Positions 26,336 through 34,950 of a stretch of 64,000 nucleotides of DNA are shown in pieces (positions within the stretch are counted from its first letter, which is position 1; each line of letters starts with the position of its first letter). Position numbers and translations under genes: made by a program. This DNA is from Erythrobacter sp. (GTDB lineage: Bacteria; Pseudomonadota; Alphaproteobacteria; Sphingomonadales; Sphingomonadaceae): contig NZ_JAMWYX010000003.1 in assembly GCF_024305245.1 (NCBI RefSeq), positions 248,001 to 312,000 of the forward strand, read 5' to 3'. The notes below the pieces were generated by a model. The model was not told the origin of the DNA and ran no database searches. It saw nothing but the letters and a program-made list of their open reading frames with translations.

Positions 26336-28900
26336 ATGAGCGACGACAACAACCAGCGCCCCCGCAAACCCCTTGGCCTCAAACGGTCGGTCGATGCGGG
26401 CGAGGTCAAGCAGACCTTCAGCCACGGCCGCACCAACAAGGTGGTGGTCGAGGTAAAGCGCCGCCGCGTGCTCGGCAAACCCGGTAGCGAAGCGGCAGCG
26501 CCGCCGCCGCCGCCGCCGGCCCCGCCGCCGCCCGCTCCGCCTGCTGCGGCCGCGCCGAAGCCTGCGCCGCGTCCTGCGCGTCCGGCTCCGGCTGGCGAGA
26601 CCCCGCAGGAGCGCGTCAAGCGGCTCCAGCTGGAGGCCGAGGAAGAACGGCTGCGCATGGCCGAGGAAGGCCGCAAGCGCGACGAACAGGAAGCCCGCGA
26701 ACGCGAGGAAGAAGAACGCCGCCGCGCCGAGGAAAATCGCCGTGCGGAAGAAGAAGCCGAGAAGCAGCGTGCCGCTGCGGCTGCTGCGCCGTCAGAGGCG
26801 CCGGCTGCGAACGAGGCTGCCACGCCGACTGCCGAAGCTTCTGCCACGCCTGCTCCCGCCGACGAAGCTGCCGCTGCCCCGGCGGCCAAGCAGGAACCGG
26901 CCCCTGGACCGCGCAAGTTTACGCCAGTGGAACGGCCCGAGACCAAGCGTCCCGAAAAGAAAAAGAAGGAAGAAAAGCGTGCCGCGCCGATCGATGCGGG
27001 CAAGGATAGCCGCCGTTCGGGCAAGCTGACCGTCACCCGCGCACTCAACGAAGACGAAGGCCGCCGTGCGCGCAGCCTTGCCGCGCTGAAGCGCGCGCGC
27101 GAAAAGGAACGCCGCGGTCAGGGCGGCCCCTCCAAGCCGCGCGAAAAGCAGGTGCGCGACGTGGTCGTCCCCGAGGCGATCACGGTCGGTGAACTCGCCA
27201 ACCGCATGGCTGAAAAGGGCGCGGACCTGGTGAAGGCGCTGTTCAATCTGGGCATGATGGTCACGGTCAACCAGACCATCGATCAGGACACCGCGGAACT
27301 GCTGGTCGAGGAATTCGGCCACAACATCGAGCGCGTGTCGGCCAGCGATGTCGATATCAACACCAGCGAGGACATGGATCCGGAAGAAACGCTGCGTCCG
27401 CGTCCGCCGGTGGTGACGATCATGGGCCATGTCGATCACGGCAAAACCAGCCTGCTCGACGCGCTGCGCGGCACCGATGTGGTGAAGGGCGAGGCTGGTG
27501 GCATCACCCAGCATATCGGCGCCTACCAGATCACGACCAAGGCGAAGGACAAGATCACCTTCCTCGATACGCCGGGCCACGCCGCGTTCAGCGAAATGCG
27601 TGCGCGCGGGGCCAACGTCACCGACATCGTGGTCCTTGTGGTCGCGGCCGACGATGGCATCATGCCGCAGACGATCGAGGCGATCAATCACACCCAGGCG
27701 GCCGGCGTGCCGATGATCGTGGCGATCAACAAGTGCGACAAGCCCGAAGCCAACCCGCAGAAGGTGCGCGAACGCCTGCTCGAACACAATGTGATGGTCG
27801 AGGCGATGAGCGGCGAAGTGCAGGATGTCGAACTGTCGGCCAAGACCGGCATGAACCTCGACAAACTGCTCGAAGCCATCGCGTTGCAGGCCGAACTGCT
27901 CGAACTGCAGGCCCGCCCGGACCGCGATGCCGAAGCGACCGTGATCGAAGCGCAGCTCGACAAGGGCCGCGGGCCGGTGGCGACGGTGCTGGTGACGCGC
28001 GGCACGCTGAAGCGCGGCGACAACTTCGTGGTCGGCACGCAAAGCGGCAAGGTGCGCGCATTGGTCGATGACAAGGGTCAGCAGATCAAGGAAGCCGGGC
28101 CTTCGATGCCGGTCGAGGTGCTGGGTCTGGGCGGTGTGCCATCGGCGGGCGACGTGCTCACCGTGGTCGAAAACGAACAGCGCGCCCGCGAAGTGGCCGA
28201 ATATCGTCAGGAATTGGCGACCGAAAAGCGCACCGCGCTGGCGCCGACCAATTTCGACACGATGTTCAGCACCCTGTCGTCCAACGTCATCGAATTTCCG
28301 GTGGTGGTGAAGGCCGACGTGCAAGGGTCGGTCGAGGCGATCGTCAATGCACTGCACAACCTGTCGAACGATGACATCAAGGTGCGTGTGCTCAATGGCG
28401 GCGTCGGTGCGATCACCGAAAGTGACGTGGTTCTGGCAGGCGGATCGAAGGCTCCGATTATCGGGTTCAACGTCCGTCCGAACGCCAAGGCGCGCGAACT
28501 GCTGAAACGCGATAATGTGCGGATGATGTACTACGATGTCATCTATCACCTGACCGATGCGATCGCCAAGGAGATGGTCGGCGAGCTTGGCCCAGAACGG
28601 ATTGAACATGTGGTCGGCCGCGCGCTGGTCAAAGAGGTGTTCAAGTCGGGCAAGCGCGACAAGGCCGCTGGTCTGCTGGTGGAAGAAGGGGTCATCCGCA
28701 AGGGACTGTTCGCCCGTCTTACCCGCGCCGATGTCATCGTTTCGGCAACCAAGATCGCTTCGCTGCGGCGGTTCAAGGACGATGTCGACGAAGTCCGCAC
28801 GGGCCTTGAATGCGGCGTGGTGCTGGAAGACACCAACGACATCAAGCCGGGCGACCAGCTCGAAGTCTTCTCGGTCGAGGAGCGTGAGCGGACGCTGTGA
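26336..28900 (+). CDS. infB: translation initiation factor IF-2
   Basis: The 854-aa GTPase has an N-terminal conserved start ([21 protein letters not shown]), a low-complexity Pro/Ala/Glu/Arg-rich region to about residue 260, and the IF2 N-terminal domain. The G domain has GHVDHGKTS near residue 364, DTPGHAAF and NKCDKP. Domains II to IV continue through to SVEERERTL. It places initiator tRNA on the ribosome. The adjoining thioesterase gene starts inside its stop (GTGA). Confidence 0.98.
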   Translation: MSDDNNQRPRKPLGLKRSVDAGEVKQTFSHGRTNKVVVEVKRRRVLGKPGSEAAAPPPPPPAPPPPAPPAAAAPKPAPRPARPAPAGETPQERVKRLQLEAEEERLRMAEEGRKRDEQEAREREEEERRRAEENRRAEEEAEKQRAAAAAAPSEAPAANEAATPTAEASATPAPADEAAAAPAAKQEPAPGPRKFTPVERPETKRPEKKKKEEKRAAPIDAGKDSRRSGKLTVTRALNEDEGRRARSLAALKRAREKERRGQGGPSKPREKQVRDVVVPEAITVGELANRMAEKGADLVKALFNLGMMVTVNQTIDQDTAELLVEEFGHNIERVSASDVDINTSEDMDPEETLRPRPPVVTIMGHVDHGKTSLLDALRGTDVVKGEAGGITQHIGAYQITTKAKDKITFLDTPGHAAFSEMRARGANVTDIVVLVVAADDGIMPQTIEAINHTQAAGVPMIVAINKCDKPEANPQKVRERLLEHNVMVEAMSGEVQDVELSAKTGMNLDKLLEAIALQAELLELQARPDRDAEATVIEAQLDKGRGPVATVLVTRGTLKRGDNFVVGTQSGKVRALVDDKGQQIKEAGPSMPVEVLGLGGVPSAGDVLTVVENEQRAREVAEYRQELATEKRTALAPTNFDTMFSTLSSNVIEFPVVVKADVQGSVEAIVNALHNLSNDDIKVRVLNGGVGAITESDVVLAGGSKAPIIGFNVRPNAKARELLKRDNVRMMYYDVIYHLTDAIAKEMVGELGPERIEHVVGRALVKEVFKSGKRDKAAGLLVEEGVIRKGLFARLTRADVIVSATKIASLRRFKDDVDEVRTGLECGVVLEDTNDIKPGDQLEVFSVEERERTL

Positions 28901-29340
28901 GCCTGAACGACGCTTGCTACCCAGACGATGCCGGGCAGTCGCCGCATACGGCGCTGCTCGGCTCGGAATTCGTCGGTTGGGACGCAGAAACGCAGACCGC
29001 GACCATGCGCTTTACCGTGAAGCGTGAAATGACAACCTGGCGCGGCGGCGTGCAGGGTGGCTTGGTCGCGGGCTATCTCGACGATGTGATGGGCTATGCC
29101 TTCGTCGCGGCCACCGGGGGCGAGATGGCGCCGCTCAACCTCGACATTTCGATGTCGCTGATCCGGCTGATCCCCGAAGGCGCGACGATCCTGGCCAAGG
29201 GCAGGGTGGTCAAGGCCGGGCGGCGCGTTGTGTTCCTCGAAAGCGAACTGACGGCAGAAGACGGGACGATCTACGCCCGCGCAACCTCCACCGCGCTGCC
29301 GACCCCGCGCCCGACGCCGACCAGCACGGGGATGGAATAG
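28897..29340 (+). CDS. PaaI-family hotdog thioesterase
   Basis: The 147-aa protein has the hotdog-fold thioesterase pattern: [22 protein letters not shown] on the central helix, [20 protein letters not shown], then [20 protein letters not shown]. PaaI-type enzymes hydrolyse acyl-CoA or aryl-CoA. The GTG start overlaps the infB stop, so it is translated as part of the infB operon; rbfA starts 2 bases after it. A thioesterase between infB and rbfA is not part of the standard operon. Confidence 0.86.
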   Translation: MSLNDACYPDDAGQSPHTALLGSEFVGWDAETQTATMRFTVKREMTTWRGGVQGGLVAGYLDDVMGYAFVAATGGEMAPLNLDISMSLIRLIPEGATILAKGRVVKAGRRVVFLESELTAEDGTIYARATSTALPTPRPTPTSTGME

Positions 29341-29342
29341 CG

Positions 29343-29747
29343 ATGGCGAAGGCCCCTTTCACCACCGAACAGCAATCCGTCCGCGTCCTCAAGGTGGGCG
29401 AGCGGGTGCGGCATATCCTGTCCGAACTGCTGGCGCGCGGCGAAGTGCATGACGATGTGGTGAGCGCGGCAAACATCTCGGTCACCGAGGTGCGCATGAC
29501 CCCCGACCTGCGCCACGCCACCGCCTATATCAAGCCGCTGCTGGGTGCAGGCGAGGACGAGGTGGTGCACGCGCTGCGGCAGAACACCGCGTTCCTGCAA
29601 CGCGAAGTCGCCAAGCGGCTCGGCCTCAAATTCGCGCCCAAGCTGCGGTTCCGCAAGGATGAAAGCTTTGCCGAGGCAGACCGGATCGAAGCTCTGCTGC
29701 GCGATCCCAAGGTCGTTCGCGATCTCGAAGGCGACGAGGAAGAATAG
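29343..29747 (+). CDS. rbfA: 30S ribosome-binding factor RbfA
   Basis: The 134-aa protein has the KH-like RbfA fold: [47 protein letters not shown] and the C-terminal [16 protein letters not shown]. RbfA matures 16S rRNA in the small subunit and supports cold growth. It follows the thioesterase immediately and ends the first half of the translation cluster. Confidence 0.95.
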   Translation: MAKAPFTTEQQSVRVLKVGERVRHILSELLARGEVHDDVVSAANISVTEVRMTPDLRHATAYIKPLLGAGEDEVVHALRQNTAFLQREVAKRLGLKFAPKLRFRKDESFAEADRIEALLRDPKVVRDLEGDEEE

Positions 29748-29753
29748 CCCGCT

Positions 29754-30350
29754 CTAGCGCGGCACCATCCGCGCCTTCAGCGTGATGTCCACCTTGTTGC
29801 CGACGATCAGCTGGTAGCTTTTCATGCCGTAATTGCGCCGATCGATCGTGGTCGTGCCGGTAAAGCTCACCGGCTTGCCGACCTGCGTCAGCGGATCGGC
29901 GTTGAAGGTCACATCCAGCGTCTGCGGTTTCGTCACGCCGCGCGCGGTCAACTCGCCGGACACCGTGCCGCGCGTCGGGCTGGTGAGTTTCAGCGAACGA
30001 CCAACAAAGCGGACGCTCGGATATTTCTCGACCCAGAAGAACTTCTCGCCGCGCAATCGTGAAAGCGTGACATCGTCCGGAGCCTCGATCGCGGTTGCAT
30101 CGAAGGTGACGTCGATCACCGCACGTTCGGGCGCGCCGGGGACGATGGTAACCGCACCCTGCATTCGCGGAAAGCGCGCGGTCTTGCTGGCAATGCCGAA
30201 GAACGGCACCTTGGCCGACACGTTGCTGGCGCTCGCATCGAGCGTGTAGCGCTGCGGCGTGCCAATGGTCGCGGCCCCTGCATTGGCAATCGCAAACAGT
30301 GCCAGCAGCGGCAGAAACAGCGGGCGGAGAGCGGTGGGTAAATTGATCAT
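29754..30350 (-). CDS. YceI-family periplasmic protein
   Basis: The 198-aa protein starts at 30350 with a signal peptide (LPTALRPLFLPLLALFAIANAGA). The YceI lipocalin-like barrel follows: YTLDASASNVSAKVPFFGI, GAVTIVPGAPERAVIDVTFD, EKFFWVEKYPSVRFVGRSL, GELTARGVTKPQTLDVTF. Family members bind isoprenoid or fatty lipids in the periplasm. It converges on rbfA with 6 bases between the stops. Confidence 0.9.
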   Translation of the reverse strand: MINLPTALRPLFLPLLALFAIANAGAATIGTPQRYTLDASASNVSAKVPFFGIASKTARFPRMQGAVTIVPGAPERAVIDVTFDATAIEAPDDVTLSRLRGEKFFWVEKYPSVRFVGRSLKLTSPTRGTVSGELTARGVTKPQTLDVTFNADPLTQVGKPVSFTGTTTIDRRNYGMKSYQLIVGNKVDITLKARMVPR

Positions 30351-30432
30351 GTCAAACCTAGATACGGTTGAACCGGGTAAAAGGTTCAATCTTTGCCTCG
30401 CACGATGCACACCGAGCGGATAGGCAGGCCCT

Positions 30433-31008
30433 ATGGCCAAGCTTTACTTTTACTATGCCAGTATGAACGCAGGCAAATCGTCGAGCCTTTTGCAGGCCGA
30501 TTTCAACTATCGCGAGCGCGGAATGCGCACGATGTTGTGGACCGCCGCGCTCGATAGCCGGTCGGCCGGACAGGTGCAGAGCCGCATCGGGCTGGAATCG
30601 GGCGCGCATCTTTATGGTCCGGAAACCGATCTGTGGGCCGCCGTCAGCGCCGCGCATGCGGCCGAGCCGCTCAATTGCGTGCTGGTGGACGAAGCGCAGT
30701 TCCTTGGGCCTGAGCAAGTGTGGCAATTGGCGCGGCTGGCGGACGAAGCGGGCATCCCGGTGCTGTGCTACGGCCTGCGCACCGATTTTCAGGGCGAGTT
30801 ATTCCCCGGATCGGCGGTTCTGCTGGGTATCGCCGATGCGCTGGTGGAGCTGAAGGCGGTGTGCCACTGCGGGCGCAAGGCGACGATGAACCTGCGCGTG
30901 GATGATAGCGGCGCGGCGGTGAAGCAAGGCCAGCAGACCGAGATCGGCGGTAACGACCGCTATGTCGCGTTGTGCCGCAAGCATTTTTCGCAGGCACTTG
31001 TCGCATGA
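30433..31008 (+). CDS. tdk: thymidine kinase
   Basis: The 191-aa protein has the type II thymidine kinase layout: LYFYYASMNAGKSSSLLQ (P-loop), VLVDEAQFL (catalytic Glu/metal region), the lasso region, and zinc ligands in CHCGRKATMN and near CRKHF. It phosphorylates thymidine for salvage into dTTP. It is divergent from the YceI gene and upstream of the M50 peptidase. Confidence 0.95.
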   Translation: MAKLYFYYASMNAGKSSSLLQADFNYRERGMRTMLWTAALDSRSAGQVQSRIGLESGAHLYGPETDLWAAVSAAHAAEPLNCVLVDEAQFLGPEQVWQLARLADEAGIPVLCYGLRTDFQGELFPGSAVLLGIADALVELKAVCHCGRKATMNLRVDDSGAAVKQGQQTEIGGNDRYVALCRKHFSQALVA

Positions 31009-31060
31009 TTACGCGCTGGCGCACTGGCGCAGGGTGCGCGCGCATCCTATCTGACAGTCA

Positions 31061-31786
31061 ATGACCGACACCCTGACATTCGCGCTCGTGCTGATCCCCG
31101 CACTGGTGATCGCAATCGTTTTCCACGAGGTCGCGCATGGCTACATGGCGCGGCTGCTGGGCGATCCCACCGCGTCGGATCGCGGGCGGCTGACGTTGAA
31201 CCCGATCAAGCATGTCGACCCGGTCGGCACGTTGCTGGTGCCGGGCGCGCTGGCGTTGCTGGGCGGGCCGGTGTTCGGCTGGGCCAAGCCGGTGCCGGTC
31301 AACAAGTGGCGGCTGAACAATCCGCGCTTCGGCATGATGGCGGTCGCGGCGGCCGGGCCGGGGAGCAACTTCGTACTCGCAGCCGTCGGCGCGGTGCTGC
31401 TGGGGCTGGCGATGCCGGCCGGGCTCGGCTTCGGCGGCGATATGGAAGCGGGCGCGGCGCTGCTGGTCGATGCCTTGGGCGAGCCGCAATGGCTGGCGAC
31501 GGGGTTGTTCTACTTCATCCTCGTCAACATTTACCTCGGCCTGTTCAACCTGCTGCCGATCCCGCCGTTCGATGGGTCGCACATCGTCGGCGGCTTGCTG
31601 CCGGACGGGATGCGCGCCGGGTGGGAAAAGCTGCAAGGCGTCGGCATGGTGCTGCTGATCGCGCTGATCGCGGCCAGTTGGGTGTTCGGCACGGCGTGGC
31701 TCGGCACGGTCCTGATGCCGCCGGTGACGTTCGCGATGGGGTTCTATCTTTCGCTGGCGGATTGGGTCGCGGCGCTGATCGCCTGA
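31061..31786 (+). CDS. M50-family site-2-like membrane protease
   Basis: The 241-aa membrane protein has the zinc-protease motif FHEVAHGYMA near residue 22 (HExxH) and the second metal/catalytic motif FNLLPIPPFDGSHIVGG. Several hydrophobic helices surround them. Relatives of this short, PDZ-free type are common, and their substrates are generally unknown. Its end overlaps the convergent glpD end by 43 bases. Confidence 0.88.
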   Translation: MTDTLTFALVLIPALVIAIVFHEVAHGYMARLLGDPTASDRGRLTLNPIKHVDPVGTLLVPGALALLGGPVFGWAKPVPVNKWRLNNPRFGMMAVAAAGPGSNFVLAAVGAVLLGLAMPAGLGFGGDMEAGAALLVDALGEPQWLATGLFYFILVNIYLGLFNLLPIPPFDGSHIVGGLLPDGMRAGWEKLQGVGMVLLIALIAASWVFGTAWLGTVLMPPVTFAMGFYLSLADWVAALIA

Positions 31787-33288
31787 TCCTCGATCCGCGC
31801 GCGTTCGAACCAGTGGGACAGGGCCGCGCGTTCCTCGGCGCTCATGTGCAGCCCCAGCTTGGAACGGCGCCACAGCACGTCATCGGCGCTGCGGGCATAT
31901 TCGTGGCGGACGAGATAGATCACCTCGGCCGCAGTCAGCCCGCCGCCGAAATGCTGGCCAAGGTCGCCAAACGCGCCCGCATCCCCCAGCACCGCGCCCA
32001 GCCGCGTGCCATAGGCGCGGGCCATGCGCCGCAGCACCGGCGCGGGCAGCCACGGCCGGATGCCAGCCTGCGCAGCCACGAACCCGTCGAAATCCAGCGC
32101 GGGAATATCGCCGCCGGGCAGGGCTGCATCCGCCGTCCATGATCGCCCGTCCACGCCCAGCTTTTCCAGCGCGTGTTCGGCAAGCTTGCGATAGGTGGTG
32201 ATCTTGCCCCCGAAGACCGACAGCAGCGCCGCGTCCTTCTCGTTTCGCCCGCGATCCAGTTCGAACACGTAATCGCGCGTCACGGTGGAGTTGCTGGCCG
32301 CCTGGTCATCATACAGTGGACGCACCCCGGCATAGGACCACACCGCCTGGTCGGGCGAGACATCGGCGGCAAGATATTCGTTCACCGCATCGCAGATGTA
32401 CTCCGCCTCCGCAGGGCTGATCGCAATTCCCGCCGGATCGCCTTCAAATGCGACATCGGTGGTGCCGACCAGCGTGAAGTCGCCTTCATAGGGGATGGCA
32501 AAGACGATCCGCCCGTCGCGGTTCTGGAATATATAGGAATGGTCGCCCTCGTAGAGGCGCGGGAAGATCAGGTGGCTGCCCTTGACCAACCGCAGGTTGC
32601 TCGCATTTCGCCCCGGCATGGCGCGGGCGAGCACCTTGTCCACCCACGGCCCTGCGGCGTTCACCACCATTTTTGCCGTCACGGTCTGCGTGCCTGCCGG
32701 ACCGGAGAGGCGGGCCTGCCACTGGCCGCGCGTCCGCTCCAGCCCGGTGCATTCGGTGCGGGTGCGGATATCTGCGCCGCGCTCGGCCGCGTCGACCGCG
32801 TTCAGCACCACCAGCCGCGCATCCTCGACCCAGCAATCGGAATATTCGAACCCCCGCGTCAGCCGGCTTTCCAGCACACCGGCGTGCGGTGGGCGGGTGA
32901 GATCAAGGCTGCGCGCCGGCGGCAGCAGCTTGCGCCCGCCGATGTGGTCATACAGGAACAGCCCCAGCCGGAGCAGCCATTTGGGTCTGAGGCCTTTGTC
33001 ATGCGGCAGCACGAACCGCAGCGGCCAGATGATATGCGGCGCGATGGCGAGCAGACGCTCGCGCTCGATCAGGCTTTCGCGCACCAGCCGGAATTCGTAG
33101 TGTTCAAGGTAGCGAAGCCCGCCATGCACCAGCTTGGTGGAGGCGGACGAGGTCGCGCCTGCCAGATCGCCTTTCTCGACCAGACACACCGAAAGCCCGC
33201 GCCCGGCAGCATCGCGCGCGATCCCGGCGCCATTGATGCCGCCGCCGATCACCAGCAGATCGAAGTCTTTGGGTCCGGTAATGTCCAT
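31744..33288 (-). CDS. glpD: aerobic glycerol-3-phosphate dehydrogenase
   Basis: The 514-aa protein starts at the ATG at 33288. It has the FAD motif LLVIGGGINGAGIARDAAGRG and the GlpD signature SSASTKLVHGGLRYLEHYEF, with KSHL-like residues LVKGSHLIFPR and the C-terminal domain ending WFERARIEDQ. It oxidises glycerol-3-phosphate to dihydroxyacetone phosphate, feeding electrons to quinone. There is no glpK or glpF next to it. A longer frame upstream runs into truB and lacks support. Confidence 0.95.
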   Translation of the reverse strand: MDITGPKDFDLLVIGGGINGAGIARDAAGRGLSVCLVEKGDLAGATSSASTKLVHGGLRYLEHYEFRLVRESLIERERLLAIAPHIIWPLRFVLPHDKGLRPKWLLRLGLFLYDHIGGRKLLPPARSLDLTRPPHAGVLESRLTRGFEYSDCWVEDARLVVLNAVDAAERGADIRTRTECTGLERTRGQWQARLSGPAGTQTVTAKMVVNAAGPWVDKVLARAMPGRNASNLRLVKGSHLIFPRLYEGDHSYIFQNRDGRIVFAIPYEGDFTLVGTTDVAFEGDPAGIAISPAEAEYICDAVNEYLAADVSPDQAVWSYAGVRPLYDDQAASNSTVTRDYVFELDRGRNEKDAALLSVFGGKITTYRKLAEHALEKLGVDGRSWTADAALPGGDIPALDFDGFVAAQAGIRPWLPAPVLRRMARAYGTRLGAVLGDAGAFGDLGQHFGGGLTAAEVIYLVRHEYARSADDVLWRRSKLGLHMSAEERAALSHWFERARIEDQAISAATQSASER

Positions 33289-33336
33289 ACACTGCGAAAC
33301 TTGGCGTTTTCGATGCGGCTTGGCTAGGGGGGCGGG

Positions 33337-34275
33337 GTGAAAGACATATTGCACACCCCCTCGCGAATTCCCCTGTCCGGCTGGTTGATCCTCGCCAAGC
33401 CGCGCGGGCTGGGCAGCACCCAAGGTGTGAGCGCGGTCAAGCGGGTGCTGCGCCAGAACGGCTATGCGAAGACCAAGGTGGGCCACGGCGGGACGCTCGA
33501 TCCGCTGGCCGAGGGCGTGCTGCCGATTGCATTGGGAGAGGCGACGAAGCTGGCCGGGCGGATGCTGGATGCAAGCAAGATCTACGAGTTCACCGTGCAG
33601 TTCGGGGCCGAGACATCGACGCTCGACACCGAAGGCGAGGTGGTGGCGAGCAGCGATGTGCGCCCGACGCTCGCCGAGGTTGAGGCGGTGCTGCCGCGCT
33701 TCACCGGGCCAATCGAGCAGGTGCCGCCTGCGTATTCCGCACTGAAAGTGGGCGGGCAGCGTGCCTATGATCTGGCGCGGGCAGGGGAGGCGGTGGAGCT
33801 GAAGGCGCGCAGCGTCACGATCCACTCGCTCAACATCAGTAGGGGTGATGAGGAGATCGGTGCTGTCACCCTCACGGCCCACGTTTCCAAAGGCACCTAT
33901 ATCCGCAGCCTCGCACGGGACATCGCATACGCGCTTGGCACCTGCGGCCACGTCACCTATCTCAGACGCACCAAGGCTGGCCCGTTCACGCAGGATCAGG
34001 CGATTTCGCTGGACTTGTTGGACGAAACCGCTAAGGGCGCGAGCCTTGAATACCTTCTCCTGCCGCTGGAGGCAGGGCTGGACGACATCCCGGCCCTTCA
34101 CCTCGATCAGACAAGCGCGCAGGCGGTCCGACAGGGCCGGGTACTGTCTGACATGCCCCAATCATCCGGGCTTTATCTGGCGAAACTGGGCCAAGTCCCG
34201 GTCGCGCTGATGGAAATCACGGATGGCACGGCCACGGTCGTGCGGGGGTTCAACCTTCCCGATGTCGCTGAGTGA
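33337..34275 (+). CDS. truB: tRNA pseudouridine(55) synthase TruB
   Basis: The 312-aa protein has a GTG start after a G-rich site. It has the TruB core: SGWLILAKPRGLGSTQGVSAVKR, KVGHGGTLDPLAEGVLPIALGEATK (catalytic Asp in GGTLDP), YEFTVQFGAETSTLDTEG, QVPPAYSALKVGGQRAYDLAR and GTYIRSLARDI. It makes pseudouridine 55 in the T loop of tRNAs. It is followed 12 bases later by rpsO. Confidence 0.96.
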   Translation: MKDILHTPSRIPLSGWLILAKPRGLGSTQGVSAVKRVLRQNGYAKTKVGHGGTLDPLAEGVLPIALGEATKLAGRMLDASKIYEFTVQFGAETSTLDTEGEVVASSDVRPTLAEVEAVLPRFTGPIEQVPPAYSALKVGGQRAYDLARAGEAVELKARSVTIHSLNISRGDEEIGAVTLTAHVSKGTYIRSLARDIAYALGTCGHVTYLRRTKAGPFTQDQAISLDLLDETAKGASLEYLLLPLEAGLDDIPALHLDQTSAQAVRQGRVLSDMPQSSGLYLAKLGQVPVALMEITDGTATVVRGFNLPDVAE

Positions 34276-34287
34276 AAGAGAAATACT

Positions 34288-34557
34288 ATGTCGGTGACCG
34301 CCGAAGCCAAGCAGGAAATCATTTCCGATAATGCCCGTGATCCCAACGACACTGGCAGCCCCGAAGTGCAGGTTGCGATCCTTACGCAGCGCATCCGCAA
34401 CCTGACCGAACACTTCAAGGATCACCACAAGGACAACCATTCGCGTCGCGGCCTGTTGATGATGGTCAACAAGCGCCGCACGCTGCTGGCCTATCTCAAG
34501 AAGAAGGATGTGGAGCGGTATAACGCCCTGATCCAGAAGCTGGGCCTGCGTAAGTAA
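34288..34557 (+). CDS. rpsO: 30S ribosomal protein S15
   Basis: The 89-aa protein matches S15 throughout: [69 protein letters not shown]15 binds 16S rRNA early in small-subunit assembly and can repress its own mRNA. A rho-independent terminator follows directly. Confidence 0.98.
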   Translation: MSVTAEAKQEIISDNARDPNDTGSPEVQVAILTQRIRNLTEHFKDHHKDNHSRRGLLMMVNKRRTLLAYLKKKDVERYNALIQKLGLRK

Positions 34558-34567
34558 GAGTTTTGCG

Positions 34568-34595
34568 AAAGGCGGCTCCAACGGGCCGCCTTTTT
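34568..34595 (+). terminator. rho-independent terminator after rpsO
   Basis: AGGCGGC pairs with GCCGCCT around a short loop, followed by TTTTT. It separates rpsO from pnp. Confidence 0.85.
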
Positions 34596-34639
34596 CGCAT
34601 ATTGGATAGCTTACGAGCAGGATTGGTCGGAGCAGTTCT

Positions 34640-34792
34640 TTGAAAACGCGCTACGTTCTAATTCTTTTGATATTGACGAGCGTCGTAATCACAGTCGCAG
34701 CGTCATACGTTTTATCGCCTTCGTATTGTCGGGTTGATTGGAATCCGTTCGATTGTGACGATCTCGAAGATAAAGGCATCTATATCAACTGA
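34640..34792 (+). CDS. 50-aa putative secreted peptide between rpsO and pnp
   Basis: A TTG start with GGAG 7 bases upstream opens a frame encoding a hydrophobic signal-like segment ([20 protein letters not shown]) followed by [17 protein letters not shown] and an acidic end [11 protein letters not shown]. Two Cys residues suggest a disulfide or a lipid site. It is more AT-rich than its neighbours, and no family is known to me. It could be translated as a small periplasmic or membrane peptide; a chance frame cannot be excluded. Confidence 0.45.
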   Translation: MKTRYVLILLILTSVVITVAASYVLSPSYCRVDWNPFDCDDLEDKGIYIN

Positions 34793-34950
34793 GAGCGCCA
34801 AAACGACGTTCTCGCTGGGCAAGGCTTTGCAATTCGGCAGGGCGGGCCTTTGGGGCGCTAATTTCAAGCCCCACACCGGACCGGGCCGGTCTCTCCCGGA
34901 AATGTACGCTCCGCCCGGCAATATGGCCGCGCGGGTCAAAAGGAAAATCA
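34793..34950 (+). promoter_or_regulatory. leader region of pnp
   Basis: About 160 bases upstream of pnp, with the ribosome site AAAGGAAAA near 34938-34946. PNPase mRNAs often fold into a stem cut by RNase III for autoregulation. Short GC-rich inverted repeats occur here, but I cannot define that stem with confidence. Confidence 0.3.

Noticed and set aside
26792..28609. 605-codon minus-strand frame opposite infB
   Set aside because: Shadow of the infB G domain; the translation is His/Arg-rich with no recognisable fold.
33289..34161. Extension of the glpD frame upstream on the minus strand
   Set aside because: It runs across truB, lacks any domain and is not needed: the GlpD FAD motif begins right after the ATG at 33288.
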